From: an uncultured Collinsella sp.
GTDB lineage: Bacteria > Actinomycetota > Coriobacteriia > Coriobacteriales > Coriobacteriaceae
NCBI GenBank assembly: GCA_900543275.1
Contig: UQQL01000037.1
Location: forward strand, 1 to 18,398
Direction: 5' to 3'
DNA length: 18,398 nucleotides
The notes below the pieces were generated by a model that made no database searches, was not told the DNA's origin, and saw only the letters and a list, made by a program, of their open reading frames with translations. Both the position numbers and the translations under genes were made by a program. Below, piece after piece: positions 1-7,455 of the stretch; position 1 is the first letter of the stretch; every line of letters begins with the position of its first letter.

Positions 1-48
1 CGAGATTACTACGCGTCTCGTGGGCTCGGAGATGTGTATAAGAGACAG
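1..48 (+). other. Nextera i7 sequencing adapter (artefact)
   Basis: These bases are library-preparation sequence, not genome. Positions 1-6 (CGAGAT) match the end of the Illumina P7 oligo. Positions 7-14 (TACTACGC) sit where the 8-base i7 index belongs. Positions 15-29 (GTCTCGTGGGCTCGG) are the Nextera read-2 adapter, and 30-48 (AGATGTGTATAAGAGACAG) is the 19-bp Tn5 mosaic end. Order and spacing are exactly those of a Nextera adapter. Genomic sequence therefore starts at 49, and this edge is a tagmentation/assembly boundary. The mosaic end should not be read as a natural transposon end. Confidence 0.97.
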
Positions 49-178
49 GGCACGCGGCGTTGCCATCCGAGCCCAGCCCCATTACTGCCCGAGACAGTTG
101 GCGGGGTAGCACTGTCGACCCCCATCGGAATAAAGGTAGCGATTCAGCTCAGGACCTACCGACGGGTTCGTGTCGGCA
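49..178. other. Non-coding stretch with several short dyads
   Basis: I see no gene here. It lies beyond the 3' end of the minus-strand transaldolase gene. Short dyads are visible: 103-107 with 118-122 (GGGGT/ACCCC), 135-139 with 156-160 (GGTAG/CTACC), and 159-163 with 172-176 (CCGAC/GTCGG). The last two share bases, so they would be alternatives. A minus-strand reading frame stays open across it but has no start of its own and enters from another frame of the transaldolase gene. It may be a structured RNA or an untranslated trailer; I do not recognise a known family. Confidence 0.35.
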
Positions 179-250
179 GCCCCGGCCTTTCCTTTGCCTA
201 GCGCGACCCTCGCGAAGCGCGTGAGCGATAGGGAAAGGAAAGGCCGGGGC
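179..250. repeat. Long hairpin downstream of the transaldolase gene
   Basis: The arms 179-195 and 234-250 are perfect 17-bp reverse complements. Pairing continues inward with a few mismatches (197-200 with 229-232, 202-204 with 225-227), giving a stem of about 24 bp. It starts 30 bp beyond the transaldolase stop. Neither strand has a U-tract after the stem, so it is not a canonical intrinsic terminator; 3'-end protection, Rho-linked termination or a palindromic repeat element are the options. Confidence 0.6.
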
Positions 251-280
251 GAGCAGCCCGCGGCGTAGTCAGTGTTCGCG

Positions 281-985
281 TTACGGCAGAATATGGAAGC
301 CCAAAGCGGCGATATCCTTGGCAAAGCCGCGCACGGTGTCGAGCGAGACCTCGTACGGGTCGCGACCGATGTTCTTGCGCTTGGCCAGGATGCTGTTGGG
401 CACCGTGATGATCTGGCAACCGCATCCTTCCGCCTGGTAAATATTGATAAGCTCACGCGTGGACGCCCACAGGACCTCGCAGTTGGGCTTGGCGGCGGCC
501 TTCTTCACCGACTCCGTCATAAACGGAATGGGATCGACGCCGGTGTCAGCGATACGGCCGGCAAAGAGCGAGATGATGGACGGCGTCTCGGCGTCAACGG
601 CCTCGACCATCTCGTCGACCTGCGCAGGCGTAAAGATGGTGGTGACGTTGACCTTGATGCCGTCGGCGGAAAGCTTGCGCACCAGCTCGGCGGTGGACTC
701 GCCCTTAGTAGTCACACACGGAATCTTGACATAGACGTTCTCAGCCCAGGTAGCGATCTCGCGCGCCTCGACCTCCATGGTCTCGACGTCGTCGGCAAAG
801 ACCTCAAACGACACGGACACATCGGTGATATGGGCCAGGACCTCCTTGGCAAACGCGCGGTAATCCGTCACGCCACCCTTCTTCATAAGGGACGGGTTGG
901 TCGTGAAACCCTGAACGTTGCCGTTCTCGTACATGTCGAGCATGCCCTCGAGGTTTGCACCGTCAGCGAACACCTTGATTGCCAT
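281..985 (-). CDS. Small transaldolase (TalC/Fsa-like family)
   Basis: A 234-residue cytoplasmic (beta/alpha)8 enzyme of the small transaldolase/fructose-6-phosphate aldolase family, acting in the non-oxidative pentose phosphate pathway. The family signature TTNPSLMKK is at residues 28-36. The Schiff-base lysine is expected at K87 (YVKIP), matching E. coli FsaA K85. Two diagnostic positions favour transaldolase over aldolase: Glu at residue 61 (SFEVF), where FSA has Gln59, and Phe in SLFAGR, where FSA has Tyr131 and TalB has Phe178. The ATG at 985 is chosen because AAAGGA lies about 9 nt upstream; an in-frame ATG at 1009 has no ribosome site. The gene follows the HAD phosphatase gene on the same strand after a 172-bp gap in which I see no convincing promoter. 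Confidence 0.88.
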   Translation of the reverse strand: MAIKVFADGANLEGMLDMYENGNVQGFTTNPSLMKKGGVTDYRAFAKEVLAHITDVSVSFEVFADDVETMEVEAREIATWAENVYVKIPCVTTKGESTAELVRKLSADGIKVNVTTIFTPAQVDEMVEAVDAETPSIISLFAGRIADTGVDPIPFMTESVKKAAAKPNCEVLWASTRELINIYQAEGCGCQIITVPNSILAKRKNIGRDPYEVSLDTVRGFAKDIAALGFHILP

Positions 986-1178
986 CTGCCTGATTCCTTT
1001 CGTTTGCATATGGGCGTTGAACTGCTAAACACTTTACCTATGTTTATCAAGGCGTGAGCTGCGGGTTTTTATCTTCTCGGCGAACGGCATAAACACCTCA
1101 GTGTTTGGATTGATAAATCGATTGAGCATGCAAAAGCAAAGAGTCGCAGTTTGAGCAAACGTCAGAAGGCGAGATTCA

Positions 1179-2006
1179 TTAGATGAGGCCGAAATGTTGC
1201 ATCGCGGTGACGGTGCCGTCGTTCGCGACGTCGTCGGTCACGTAGTCGGCGACCGCCTTGACCTCGGGCATGGCGTTGCCCATGGCCACAGCCGTCTCGA
1301 CGGCGGCGAGCATGCCCAGGTCGTTGCCCGAATCGCCAAAGCCAAAGGTGCGTTCGTTGCCCGTGCGACCCAGATACTCCAGCGCCCGCGCCACGCCCAC
1401 GCCCTTGTCGATACCCTTGGGGCTCAGCTCGCGATTCTGGCCGCCGGTATTGCACAGCTCAAAGTTGCGGTCGATAAAGCCATCGTCGTTGGCCACGCGA
1501 GCCAAGCCGGGCGCGTTAAGGCACACCTTGCCCACGCGCAGACGACCGTCGATGCGCATTTCCTCGGCGCTGTGCACCGCAGCAGCGCCGATCAAAGACG
1601 ACTGCTCAACGCCCGCAGGCTCCAGCGCAAAGGTCGCAGCATTGGCCTCGAAAAAGGCCTCGAACCCTGCCGCAACAATGCGACGCGCAAGCTCCTCGAC
1701 AATACCCTCGTCAATGCAATCCTCGTGCACCACACGCCCCTCGACCTCGAGCGTGGCGCCCGCCATGGCCACGACACCCGCAGGGTCGAGCGCGCGCAGG
1801 CTGTCCGCAATCAGCCACAAGGGGCGACCCGTGCAGATAAACGCCTTGTGCCCTGCGTCGCGCAGACGATGAAACGCCTCGATGACCGCCTGCGAGGGAT
1901 GCACCGCCGAAAAGTCCTTATCGGTCATATCGTCGGGATCGAACGACGTCAGCGTGCCGTCCACGTCAAAAAAGAGCACAGCGGGTTCGGGACACGCATC
2001 AATCAT
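1179..2006 (-). CDS. Cof-type HAD-IIB family phosphatase
   Basis: A 275-residue HAD-superfamily hydrolase that probably dephosphorylates a small metabolite such as a sugar phosphate. Motif I is FFDVDGTL with the nucleophile and acid at D14 and D16. Motif II is ICTGRP (residues 57-62). The motif III lysine is in the SPKGIDKG segment (195-202), and motif IV is FGFGDSGNDLGML (221-233). The long insert between motifs II and III is the C2-type cap of the IIB (Cof) class, and the length is typical. Start ATG at 2006 is preceded by AAAGGA about 8 nt upstream; the reading frame extends to 2042 without a better ribosome site. Divergent from rlmKL with a 75-bp shared upstream region. The substrate cannot be told from sequence. 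Confidence 0.88.
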   Translation of the reverse strand: MIDACPEPAVLFFDVDGTLTSFDPDDMTDKDFSAVHPSQAVIEAFHRLRDAGHKAFICTGRPLWLIADSLRALDPAGVVAMAGATLEVEGRVVHEDCIDEGIVEELARRIVAAGFEAFFEANAATFALEPAGVEQSSLIGAAAVHSAEEMRIDGRLRVGKVCLNAPGLARVANDDGFIDRNFELCNTGGQNRELSPKGIDKGVGVARALEYLGRTGNERTFGFGDSGNDLGMLAAVETAVAMGNAMPEVKAVADYVTDDVANDGTVTAMQHFGLI

Positions 2007-2048
2007 ATGGGTTCCTTTCGAGGATAAGGGCAAACGAAGCATCCATCA

Positions 2049-2054
2049 TATAAT
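2049..2054 (+). promoter_or_regulatory. Probable -10 box of rlmKL
   Basis: A perfect TATAAT lies 27 bp before the rlmKL ATG. No clear -35 hexamer is visible 16-18 bp upstream, so the assignment rests on the -10 match and position. A start near 2061 would give a leader of about 20 nt containing the AGAGG ribosome site at 2071-2075. Confidence 0.5.
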
Positions 2055-2081
2055 GGAGCGACGCAACCAGAGAGGTCACCC

Positions 2082-4649
2082 ATGGAATTTTACGCAAGCT
2101 GCCCCGAGGGCTTTGAGTCCGCACTCGCCGATGAGCTTAAACGCCTCGGGCTTTCGCATGTCCGCCGCCTGAAAGGCCGCGCTACGTTTGAGGGCGAGCT
2201 CGAAGAAGGCTACCGCGCCTGTCTGTGGTCGCGCCTGGCGAGCCGCGTGTTCGTGGTACTCGGGCGCTTTGAGGCGCAGGATGCCGATGAACTGTACGAT
2301 AGCGTTTACGACATCGCCTGGGAGAGCATCGTCCGCCCCGGCGCCACCATCGCCATTACCGCCCGCGGCGTGACCGAGCAGCTGCGCAACACGCGCTTCT
2401 CGGCCCTGCGCGCCAAGGACGCATTGTGCGACCGCTTGGCCGAAACCACGGGCCGTCGCGCCGATGTCGACGCCGCCGATCCCGATGTTCACCTGCTGCT
2501 TTCGCTGCGTCAGCGCCGCGCGAGCATCAGCCTGGACCTTTCGGGCGACCCGCTGTTCAAACGCCTACCGCCCGCAGCGACCCGCGCCGGCGAGGGCGCG
2601 CACGTGCTGCGCCCCGACTACGCCGCCCTGGTGCTGGCGCAGGTCGGCTGGACCGCACTATGCGAACGCGAGCTGACGGCCGACGATTACGAGAACGAAG
2701 CCCTTCCCACGCTGATCGATGCCTCGTGCGCCGGCGGCGGTCTGCTGCTGGAGGCCGTGAACATTCTGACCGACCGCGCCACGGGCGCCGCACGCGAGCG
2801 CTGGGGCTTTGAGGGCTGGCAGCTGCACGATGCCGCCCTGTGGGAGCAGCTGCTTGCCGAGGCGCGCGAGCGCGAGGCGGCAGCGCGCGAGCGCCAGGCG
2901 CGCATCGTGGCCGTGGATGTTGACCCCGCCGCCCGTAAGACCGCTGAGCGCATGGTTAAATGTGCCGGCTACAAGCGCTTTGTCGATTTTTGCGCCGCCA
3001 AGTCCGCCACCGTACTGGACCACGCGGGCGCTGTCGCCGGCGCCGCCGTGGTCGCGGATACGACCGAGACACCGCTTTCGCTCATCCATGACACCATGAC
3101 GCTCATCGGCGAGTTGCGCCGCGCGCCCGAGCTTGCCGCGGCGCCGGTCGCCGCGCTCACCCGCGACGGATTGCTGGCCCGCGCGCTCCACACCGAGCCC
3201 GAGCGCTCGATCGCCGTCATGCCCAACAACGAAGAGGCGACCGTCGAAGTCTGGCCTTCGCTCGACCACGCCGCCGCAGCGTTTGAGGCTGCGACCAGTG
3301 CGGATGCCAAGGCCGAGGCTGCGAATGCCAACGACGTTAACGACAAAGCCACCGCTTCCGCCATGCCCGAGCCTGCCGCCATGCTCGACCTGGGCGACGG
3401 CAAGCCGCTGCCCGTGCTCATCCCCGAGTCGGAGCAGTTCGCCAACCGCCTGCGCAAAAACGCCCGCCTGCGTCGCAAGTGGGCAAAGCGCGAGGGCGTG
3501 AGCTGCTACCGCGTCTACGATGCCGACCTGCCCGATTACTCCGCCGCCATCGATCTGTACGAGGGTTGTCCACAGACTCCGGGCCGCTGGCTCGTCATCG
3601 CCGAATACGCCGCGCCCAAGACCATCGACCCCGCACTGGCCCAGGCCCGTATGCTCGACATTCTGGCCATCGCGCCGCGCATCCTAGATGTTCCCGCCGA
3701 GCATGTGCACGCCAAGGCCCGCATGCGTTCGCGCGGCGGCTCGCAGTACGGCAAGCAGGGCGCCGGCAAGGGCGGCTCGGGCGAGCGCGGCAATATCGCG
3801 CGTCGTCGCCTGCCGCTCATCGAAGAGGGCGGCCTCACCTTTGCCGTCAACTTTGACGACTACCTGGACGTCGGCATCTTCTTGGACCACCGCGTCACCC
3901 GCAACCTGGTGCGCGAGCACGCCAAGCAGGCGCGCCGCTTCCTCAACCTGTTCGCCTACACCGGCACCGCCACCTGCTACGCGGCCGATGGCGGCGTCGA
4001 GGAGACCGTGACGGTCGACCTCTCCAACACCTATCTGGACTGGGCCGAGCGCAACATGCGCCAGAACGGCTTTGTGGGGCCTCAGCATCATTTTGTGCGC
4101 GACGACGTGCTCGCCTGGATTCGCGACCAGCGCCAGACGCGCAACCGCTGGGACCTGATCTTTGTCGACCCGCCCACGTTTTCGAACTCGTCCAAGATGG
4201 GCCGTCGCACCTGGGATGTCCAGCGCGACCATGTTGAGCTTTTGGCTGGCGTATCGCGCCTGCTCGCGCAGGGCGGCCATGCCATCTTTAGCTGCAACCT
4301 GCGCGGCTTCCGCCCCGAAACGCGCAAGCTCGCGCGCGCAGGCGTCGTGCTGGAGGACATTACGACGCAGACCATCCCCGAGGATTTCGCACGCAACCAG
4401 AAGGTGCACCATTGCTATATCGTGCGCCGCCTGCCCATCGAGGACGCCATGGCCGAGGTCGGCTTTAGCGCCGAGGAGATTGCCGAGCGAACCGAGGAGC
4501 TGCGCAGCCCCGAAGCCCGTAAGCCTCGTGCAGCAGCGCCCGCGCACGCGCAGGCCGGCGACCGAGGGCCGCGCGGCGACGGCAAGCCCTCCCACGCCGG
4601 CAAGCCCAAAAAGAAGAAGTTCTACGCCAGCAAGCCCAAGGGCAAATAA
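2082..4649 (+). CDS. rlmKL: Fused RlmKL 23S rRNA methyltransferase, RlmL half degenerate
   Basis: An 855-residue homologue of E. coli RlmKL (about 702 aa). E. coli RlmL makes m2G2445 and RlmK makes m7G2069 in 23S rRNA. Residues 1-155 are the N-terminal THUMP-containing part; about 160-350 correspond to the RlmL methylase; 455-785 are the RlmK methylase. RlmK is intact: NLFAYTGTATCYA (622-634), VDLSNTYLDWAERN (645-658), FVDPPTFSNS (694-703). In the RlmL half the SAM motif DPMCGSGT reads DASCAGGG (213-220), and the catalytic NPPYGERL block aligns with DTTETPLS (326-333). An Ala-rich linker (395-440) and a basic Lys/Pro/Gly tail (805-855) are extra relative to E. coli. GAGG lies 6 nt before the ATG. 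I infer that RlmK is active and that RlmL is a non-catalytic RNA-binding or structural half. Confidence 0.9.
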   Translation: MEFYASCPEGFESALADELKRLGLSHVRRLKGRATFEGELEEGYRACLWSRLASRVFVVLGRFEAQDADELYDSVYDIAWESIVRPGATIAITARGVTEQLRNTRFSALRAKDALCDRLAETTGRRADVDAADPDVHLLLSLRQRRASISLDLSGDPLFKRLPPAATRAGEGAHVLRPDYAALVLAQVGWTALCERELTADDYENEALPTLIDASCAGGGLLLEAVNILTDRATGAARERWGFEGWQLHDAALWEQLLAEAREREAAARERQARIVAVDVDPAARKTAERMVKCAGYKRFVDFCAAKSATVLDHAGAVAGAAVVADTTETPLSLIHDTMTLIGELRRAPELAAAPVAALTRDGLLARALHTEPERSIAVMPNNEEATVEVWPSLDHAAAAFEAATSADAKAEAANANDVNDKATASAMPEPAAMLDLGDGKPLPVLIPESEQFANRLRKNARLRRKWAKREGVSCYRVYDADLPDYSAAIDLYEGCPQTPGRWLVIAEYAAPKTIDPALAQARMLDILAIAPRILDVPAEHVHAKARMRSRGGSQYGKQGAGKGGSGERGNIARRRLPLIEEGGLTFAVNFDDYLDVGIFLDHRVTRNLVREHAKQARRFLNLFAYTGTATCYAADGGVEETVTVDLSNTYLDWAERNMRQNGFVGPQHHFVRDDVLAWIRDQRQTRNRWDLIFVDPPTFSNSSKMGRRTWDVQRDHVELLAGVSRLLAQGGHAIFSCNLRGFRPETRKLARAGVVLEDITTQTIPEDFARNQKVHHCYIVRRLPIEDAMAEVGFSAEEIAERTEELRSPEARKPRAAAPAHAQAGDRGPRGDGKPSHAGKPKKKKFYASKPKGK

Positions 4650-4653
4650 CAAA

Positions 4654-4718
4654 GTTGCGGTGGAATACGGACCGTTTTGCCTGGAATTGGGCAAATATAG
4701 ACCGTATTCCACCGCAAC
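4654..4718. repeat. Inverted repeat between convergent genes
   Basis: Perfect 17-bp arms at 4654-4670 and 4702-4718 enclose a 31-nt centre with its own dyad (TTTGCC 4676-4681 with GGCAAA 4690-4695). It begins 4 bp after the rlmKL stop and ends 24 bp before the end of the convergent kdpE-like gene, so it could act as a terminator or barrier for both transcripts. There is no U-tract. The internal symmetry is also typical of REP or MITE-like elements. It does not resemble the other hairpins in the window. Confidence 0.7.
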
Positions 4719-4742
4719 TCATAGTGGGATGGTGGCGCCGAC

Positions 4743-5456
4743 CTATCCCTGGGTGACCAATCGGTAACCGATACCCACGTGCGTTTGGATATAGCGCGGA
4801 TGCGCGGGGTCGGACTCGATCTTCTTACGCAACGTGCCCATAAAGACACGCAGGCTCGCCAGGTCGCTCTTAGTCGCCGTGCCCCAAATCTCGTGCAGGA
4901 TATATTGGTGCGTCAGCACCTTGTCGGCGTTGTGCGCCAGCAGGCACAAGAGCTTGTACTCGATCGGCGTCAGATGCAGTTCCTCGCCATCCATCGTGGC
5001 GATGCCGGCATCAAAGTCGATATGCAGCTCGCCGGTATCGAACGAGCCCTCGGAGGCAACACCGCCCGTTTGCGCATACGAAAGGCGGCGGAGGGTGGTG
5101 CGAATACGCGCGAGCAGCTCCTCGACCGAAAACGGCTTGGTCAGGTAGTCGTCGGCGCCGGCATCGAGCGCGCGAATCTTGTCCGCGTCCTCGCTGCGCG
5201 CCGAGACCACGATGATCGGCATGCCCGACCATACACGCACCGACTCCACCACCTTGACGCCGTCCATATCGGGCAGGCCCAGATCGAGCAGCACAATGCT
5301 CGGCGCCTGCGACGAGGCGGCGGCGATGGCGGCATGGGCGGTCTCCACAGCCATATGGCGCAAGCCGTGCGCCTCGAGCGCGGCGACGATAAGATTGCGG
5401 ACGGCGGGATCGTCCTCAACGACCAAGATGAGCGGTTTTACGGCAGAGTTCGGCAC
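4743..5456 (-). CDS. kdpE: OmpR/PhoB-family response regulator, KdpE-like
   Basis: A 237-residue two-component regulator: receiver domain (about 8-125) and winged-helix DNA-binding domain (about 140-235). Receiver residues are visible: acidic pocket E14/D15/D16, phospho-acceptor D58 in LLDLGLPDMDG, and K107 in LTKPF. The C-terminal part (LTPIEYKLLCLLA, then LRVFMGTLRKKIE and GIGYRL) is the KdpE/PhoB pattern. Start is the GTG at 5456: AAGGAG at 5464-5469 lies in the last codons of the kinase gene, ending just before that gene's TAG, with 4 bp between the genes. Translation is therefore probably coupled to the kinase. With kup nearby on the same strand, the likely role is control of K+ uptake genes; no kdpFABC is present here. 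Confidence 0.85.
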   Translation of the reverse strand: MPNSAVKPLILVVEDDPAVRNLIVAALEAHGLRHMAVETAHAAIAAASSQAPSIVLLDLGLPDMDGVKVVESVRVWSGMPIIVVSARSEDADKIRALDAGADDYLTKPFSVEELLARIRTTLRRLSYAQTGGVASEGSFDTGELHIDFDAGIATMDGEELHLTPIEYKLLCLLAHNADKVLTHQYILHEIWGTATKSDLASLRVFMGTLRKKIESDPAHPRYIQTHVGIGYRLVTQG

Positions 5457-5460
5457 AGCG

Positions 5461-7086
5461 CTACTCCTTATCAAACGAAACGTCGGCGGCGGGAAGCTCA
5501 ATCGTAAAGACCGAGCCGTGCGGGTCCGCCGCGGCAACCTCTATGCTACCGCCATGCGCCAGCGCAATGGAGCGGCAGAGCGAAAGACCCAGGCCCACGC
5601 TGCGACGGCTGTCGGCAAGACCGTGGTTGGCGGTGTAGAACGACTCAAAGATTCGCTCGCGGTCCTCGGGCGCAATGCCCGGGCCGTCATCAGCCACCGA
5701 GCACGCCACGCACCCATCGTCGACGCCAATCGAAATCACGATATGCGAGCCTGCGGGCGTATACGTGATGGCGTTGTTCACCAGGTTCACCACGAGCTGC
5801 ACCATCAGACGCGCGTCGACGTTAACGAGTGCTGGCTCATCGCTCGCCACCACCTTAAGATCGTGCTCGCGCACGGCCGGATTTACATGGCGCAGCGCCT
5901 CCTCGACGATATCGTCCATAAGCTCGAGCGTGGTCGACAGATGCATGCCGCCGCCCTCGAGCTTGGTGATGGCAAGCAGGTTCTCGACGGTGGCGTTGAG
6001 CCACAGCGCATCCGAGCGAATGGATAGCAGCAGGCCGCGGCGCGTCTGGGCATCGAGCACCGCGGTGCCGGTCGAACCCTGATCGAGCAGCACGTCGGCA
6101 TTACCCGAAATACTGGTAAGCGGCGTGCGCAGATCGTGCGAGATGGAGCGCAGCAGATTGGCGCGCAGCTGCTCATTTTTGGCAAGCACCGCCGCCTCCT
6201 CGCGGGCCTCCATGGCGCGGGCGCGATCGAGTGCCAGCTCGCCTTCGCTCACGATGGCATCGGAAAGTGTCCGCTCCTCGTGCGTCAGCACGTCGGGCTC
6301 GGCAACGATAGCCAACACGCCCACCACCGAGGCGGGATCGCCCGCGCGCACCATGGTGTCGCCCGAGCGCACGGTCAGGTAGATGCCGTAGAACGCCGAG
6401 CCGCCGTAGGTGGCATCGAGCGGCGTTCCCACATAGGCGGACGCCGAGAGCCGCGGCGGCATCTGCGGCGCCAGTTCATGCACCGGCGCGACATCGCCCA
6501 CGGCCGTGTATGTCGCACGCGGCAGCAGGTCATCGCCCTCGGCGTCGGCGCTGTACCACACGACTGGACAGCCCGAAAGACGTGCCAGCTGCGTTGCCAT
6601 AGCATGGACAATCTGCTGCTGATCGGCGCAGCGCTGCAGCATGCGGTTGGTCTCGAGCACCATCTGCGTGCGCCGGTCGCTGGCGGCGGCCTGCGCCAAG
6701 GCACGACGCAGGGCAAGCGAAATCGAGCTCGACACGAGCGAGACCGAAAACATGATGAAGAACATGCCAGGATAGACGCGGTCGATAAACGACAGCGAGT
6801 AGCGCGGGTCGACAAACAGGAAGTTGTAGAGCGCCACGGCGGCAGCCGAACTCAGCAAGCAATACAGGCGGCTCCAGGTAAAGAACGCGCACAGCTGCAC
6901 GGCGAACACATAGACGATCATGATGCTCGGCGCGAGACCCGGATGGTCGAGCAGCGCGCCCACAATCGTCGCCGCGACCAGCAGCCCCGCCGATACGCAG
7001 GCGTCATACAGAGGGCTGCGACGCGTCAGCGTCGTGCGCCGCCACCAAAAGTTCTCGGCAATATCGCCGTCCGCATGGACGTCCAT
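5461..7086 (-). CDS. Short KdpD-like membrane sensor histidine kinase
   Basis: A 541-residue membrane kinase that should phosphorylate the adjacent KdpE-like regulator. Four hydrophobic spans at about 27-46, 54-71, 74-92 and 107-127 form a DUF4118-like KdpD membrane module. A GAF-like region covers about 145-290. The H-box with H317 (SISHDLRTPL) is followed by an N-box (NLVNNAI, 434-440) and ATP-binding G boxes (DDGPGIA 466-472, GLGLS 498-502). E. coli KdpD has about 894 residues; the N-terminal KdpD sensor domain (Walker-type) and the USP domain that binds c-di-AMP in some KdpDs are absent. ATG at 7086 follows a purine-rich GAGGGG about 10 nt upstream. It is intact, so this is a short architecture rather than a truncation. 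The signal sensed is unknown. Confidence 0.85.
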   Translation of the reverse strand: MDVHADGDIAENFWWRRTTLTRRSPLYDACVSAGLLVAATIVGALLDHPGLAPSIMIVYVFAVQLCAFFTWSRLYCLLSSAAAVALYNFLFVDPRYSLSFIDRVYPGMFFIMFSVSLVSSSISLALRRALAQAAASDRRTQMVLETNRMLQRCADQQQIVHAMATQLARLSGCPVVWYSADAEGDDLLPRATYTAVGDVAPVHELAPQMPPRLSASAYVGTPLDATYGGSAFYGIYLTVRSGDTMVRAGDPASVVGVLAIVAEPDVLTHEERTLSDAIVSEGELALDRARAMEAREEAAVLAKNEQLRANLLRSISHDLRTPLTSISGNADVLLDQGSTGTAVLDAQTRRGLLLSIRSDALWLNATVENLLAITKLEGGGMHLSTTLELMDDIVEEALRHVNPAVREHDLKVVASDEPALVNVDARLMVQLVVNLVNNAITYTPAGSHIVISIGVDDGCVACSVADDGPGIAPEDRERIFESFYTANHGLADSRRSVGLGLSLCRSIALAHGGSIEVAAADPHGSVFTIELPAADVSFDKE

Positions 7087-7112
7087 CAGCGCCCCGCCCC
7101 TCTCTCAAAAGC

Positions 7113-7170
7113 AAAAACCACCACAAAGGGGACAGGCACCTTTGTGGTGGTTTCCCCTTGTGGTGGTTCC
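7113..7170 (-). terminator. Terminator-like REP hairpin with a competing third arm
   Basis: Arms 7115-7129 and 7139-7153 are perfect 15-bp reverse complements with a 9-nt loop. Read on the minus strand the stem ends in TTT and runs on as TTGCTTTT, a passable U-tract, so it could terminate transcription coming from kup and the small membrane gene before the kinase. A further partial copy of the upstream arm lies at 7154-7168 and could pair with the same downstream arm (one bulge), giving a second, mutually exclusive hairpin with the same tail. The core CTGTCCCCTTTGT is shared with the hairpin at 9607-9639. Confidence 0.6.
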
Positions 7171-7199
7171 AAGTGTATAGCCTTTGCAGCCTGCGGTCG

Positions 7200-7394
7200 C
7201 TAGACAAACAGCACGTGCGCGAGCAGGGCGCACACGCACACCGCTCCAAATACCAGTGCCACGATCGAAATTACGCGATCGGCCATATCCATGTTGGAGC
7301 GGTTCGTCAAAAATCGATCTTCGGCGGCGTCGGCACGTGCCTCACGTACCAGCTCGGCAACCACCTCGCGGCCATCAAGCATCTTTGCATCCAT
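7200..7394 (-). CDS. Small single-span membrane protein in the kup operon
   Basis: A 64-residue protein that I do not recognise. Residues 1-35 are charged and probably helical (MLDGREVVAELV, then EARADAAEDR). One hydrophobic span covers about 39-63 and ends at the C-terminus (VALVFGAVCVCALLAHVLFV), so it looks like a tail-anchored membrane peptide. The ATG at 7394 is preceded by a strong GGGGAGG about 5 nt upstream; an ATG at 7424 in the same frame has only a distant GGAG. It lies 61 bp downstream of kup and 113 bp upstream of the KdpD-like kinase gene on the same strand. Position suggests an accessory subunit or regulator of Kup or the kinase, by analogy only with small subunits such as KdpF. 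Confidence 0.62.
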   Translation of the reverse strand: MDAKMLDGREVVAELVREARADAAEDRFLTNRSNMDMADRVISIVALVFGAVCVCALLAHVLFV

Positions 7395-7455
7395 GTTTGC
7401 CTCCCCGGCCCCAATCTTGTCCATCGAAAACCAACTCCGTGCAACCTGTCGGCGC

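Noticed and set aside
30..48. Natural transposon end
   Set aside because: The mosaic end is joined to the full Nextera adapter and P7 tail, so it is synthetic.
82..456. Minus-strand open frame through the transaldolase 3' end
   Set aside because: It begins inside the transaldolase gene in another frame without a ribosome site and crosses the big hairpin; not supported as a gene.
3684..4712. Long minus-strand open frame (342 codons) opposite rlmKL
   Set aside because: It is a shadow frame of a high-GC gene whose plus-strand product has clear RlmK motifs; it has no recognisable domain or start signal.
5461..7086. Truncated kdpD pseudogene
   Set aside because: The gene has its own ribosome site, an intact frame, all kinase boxes and coupled kdpE; the upstream sequence encodes another gene, not lost KdpD domains.
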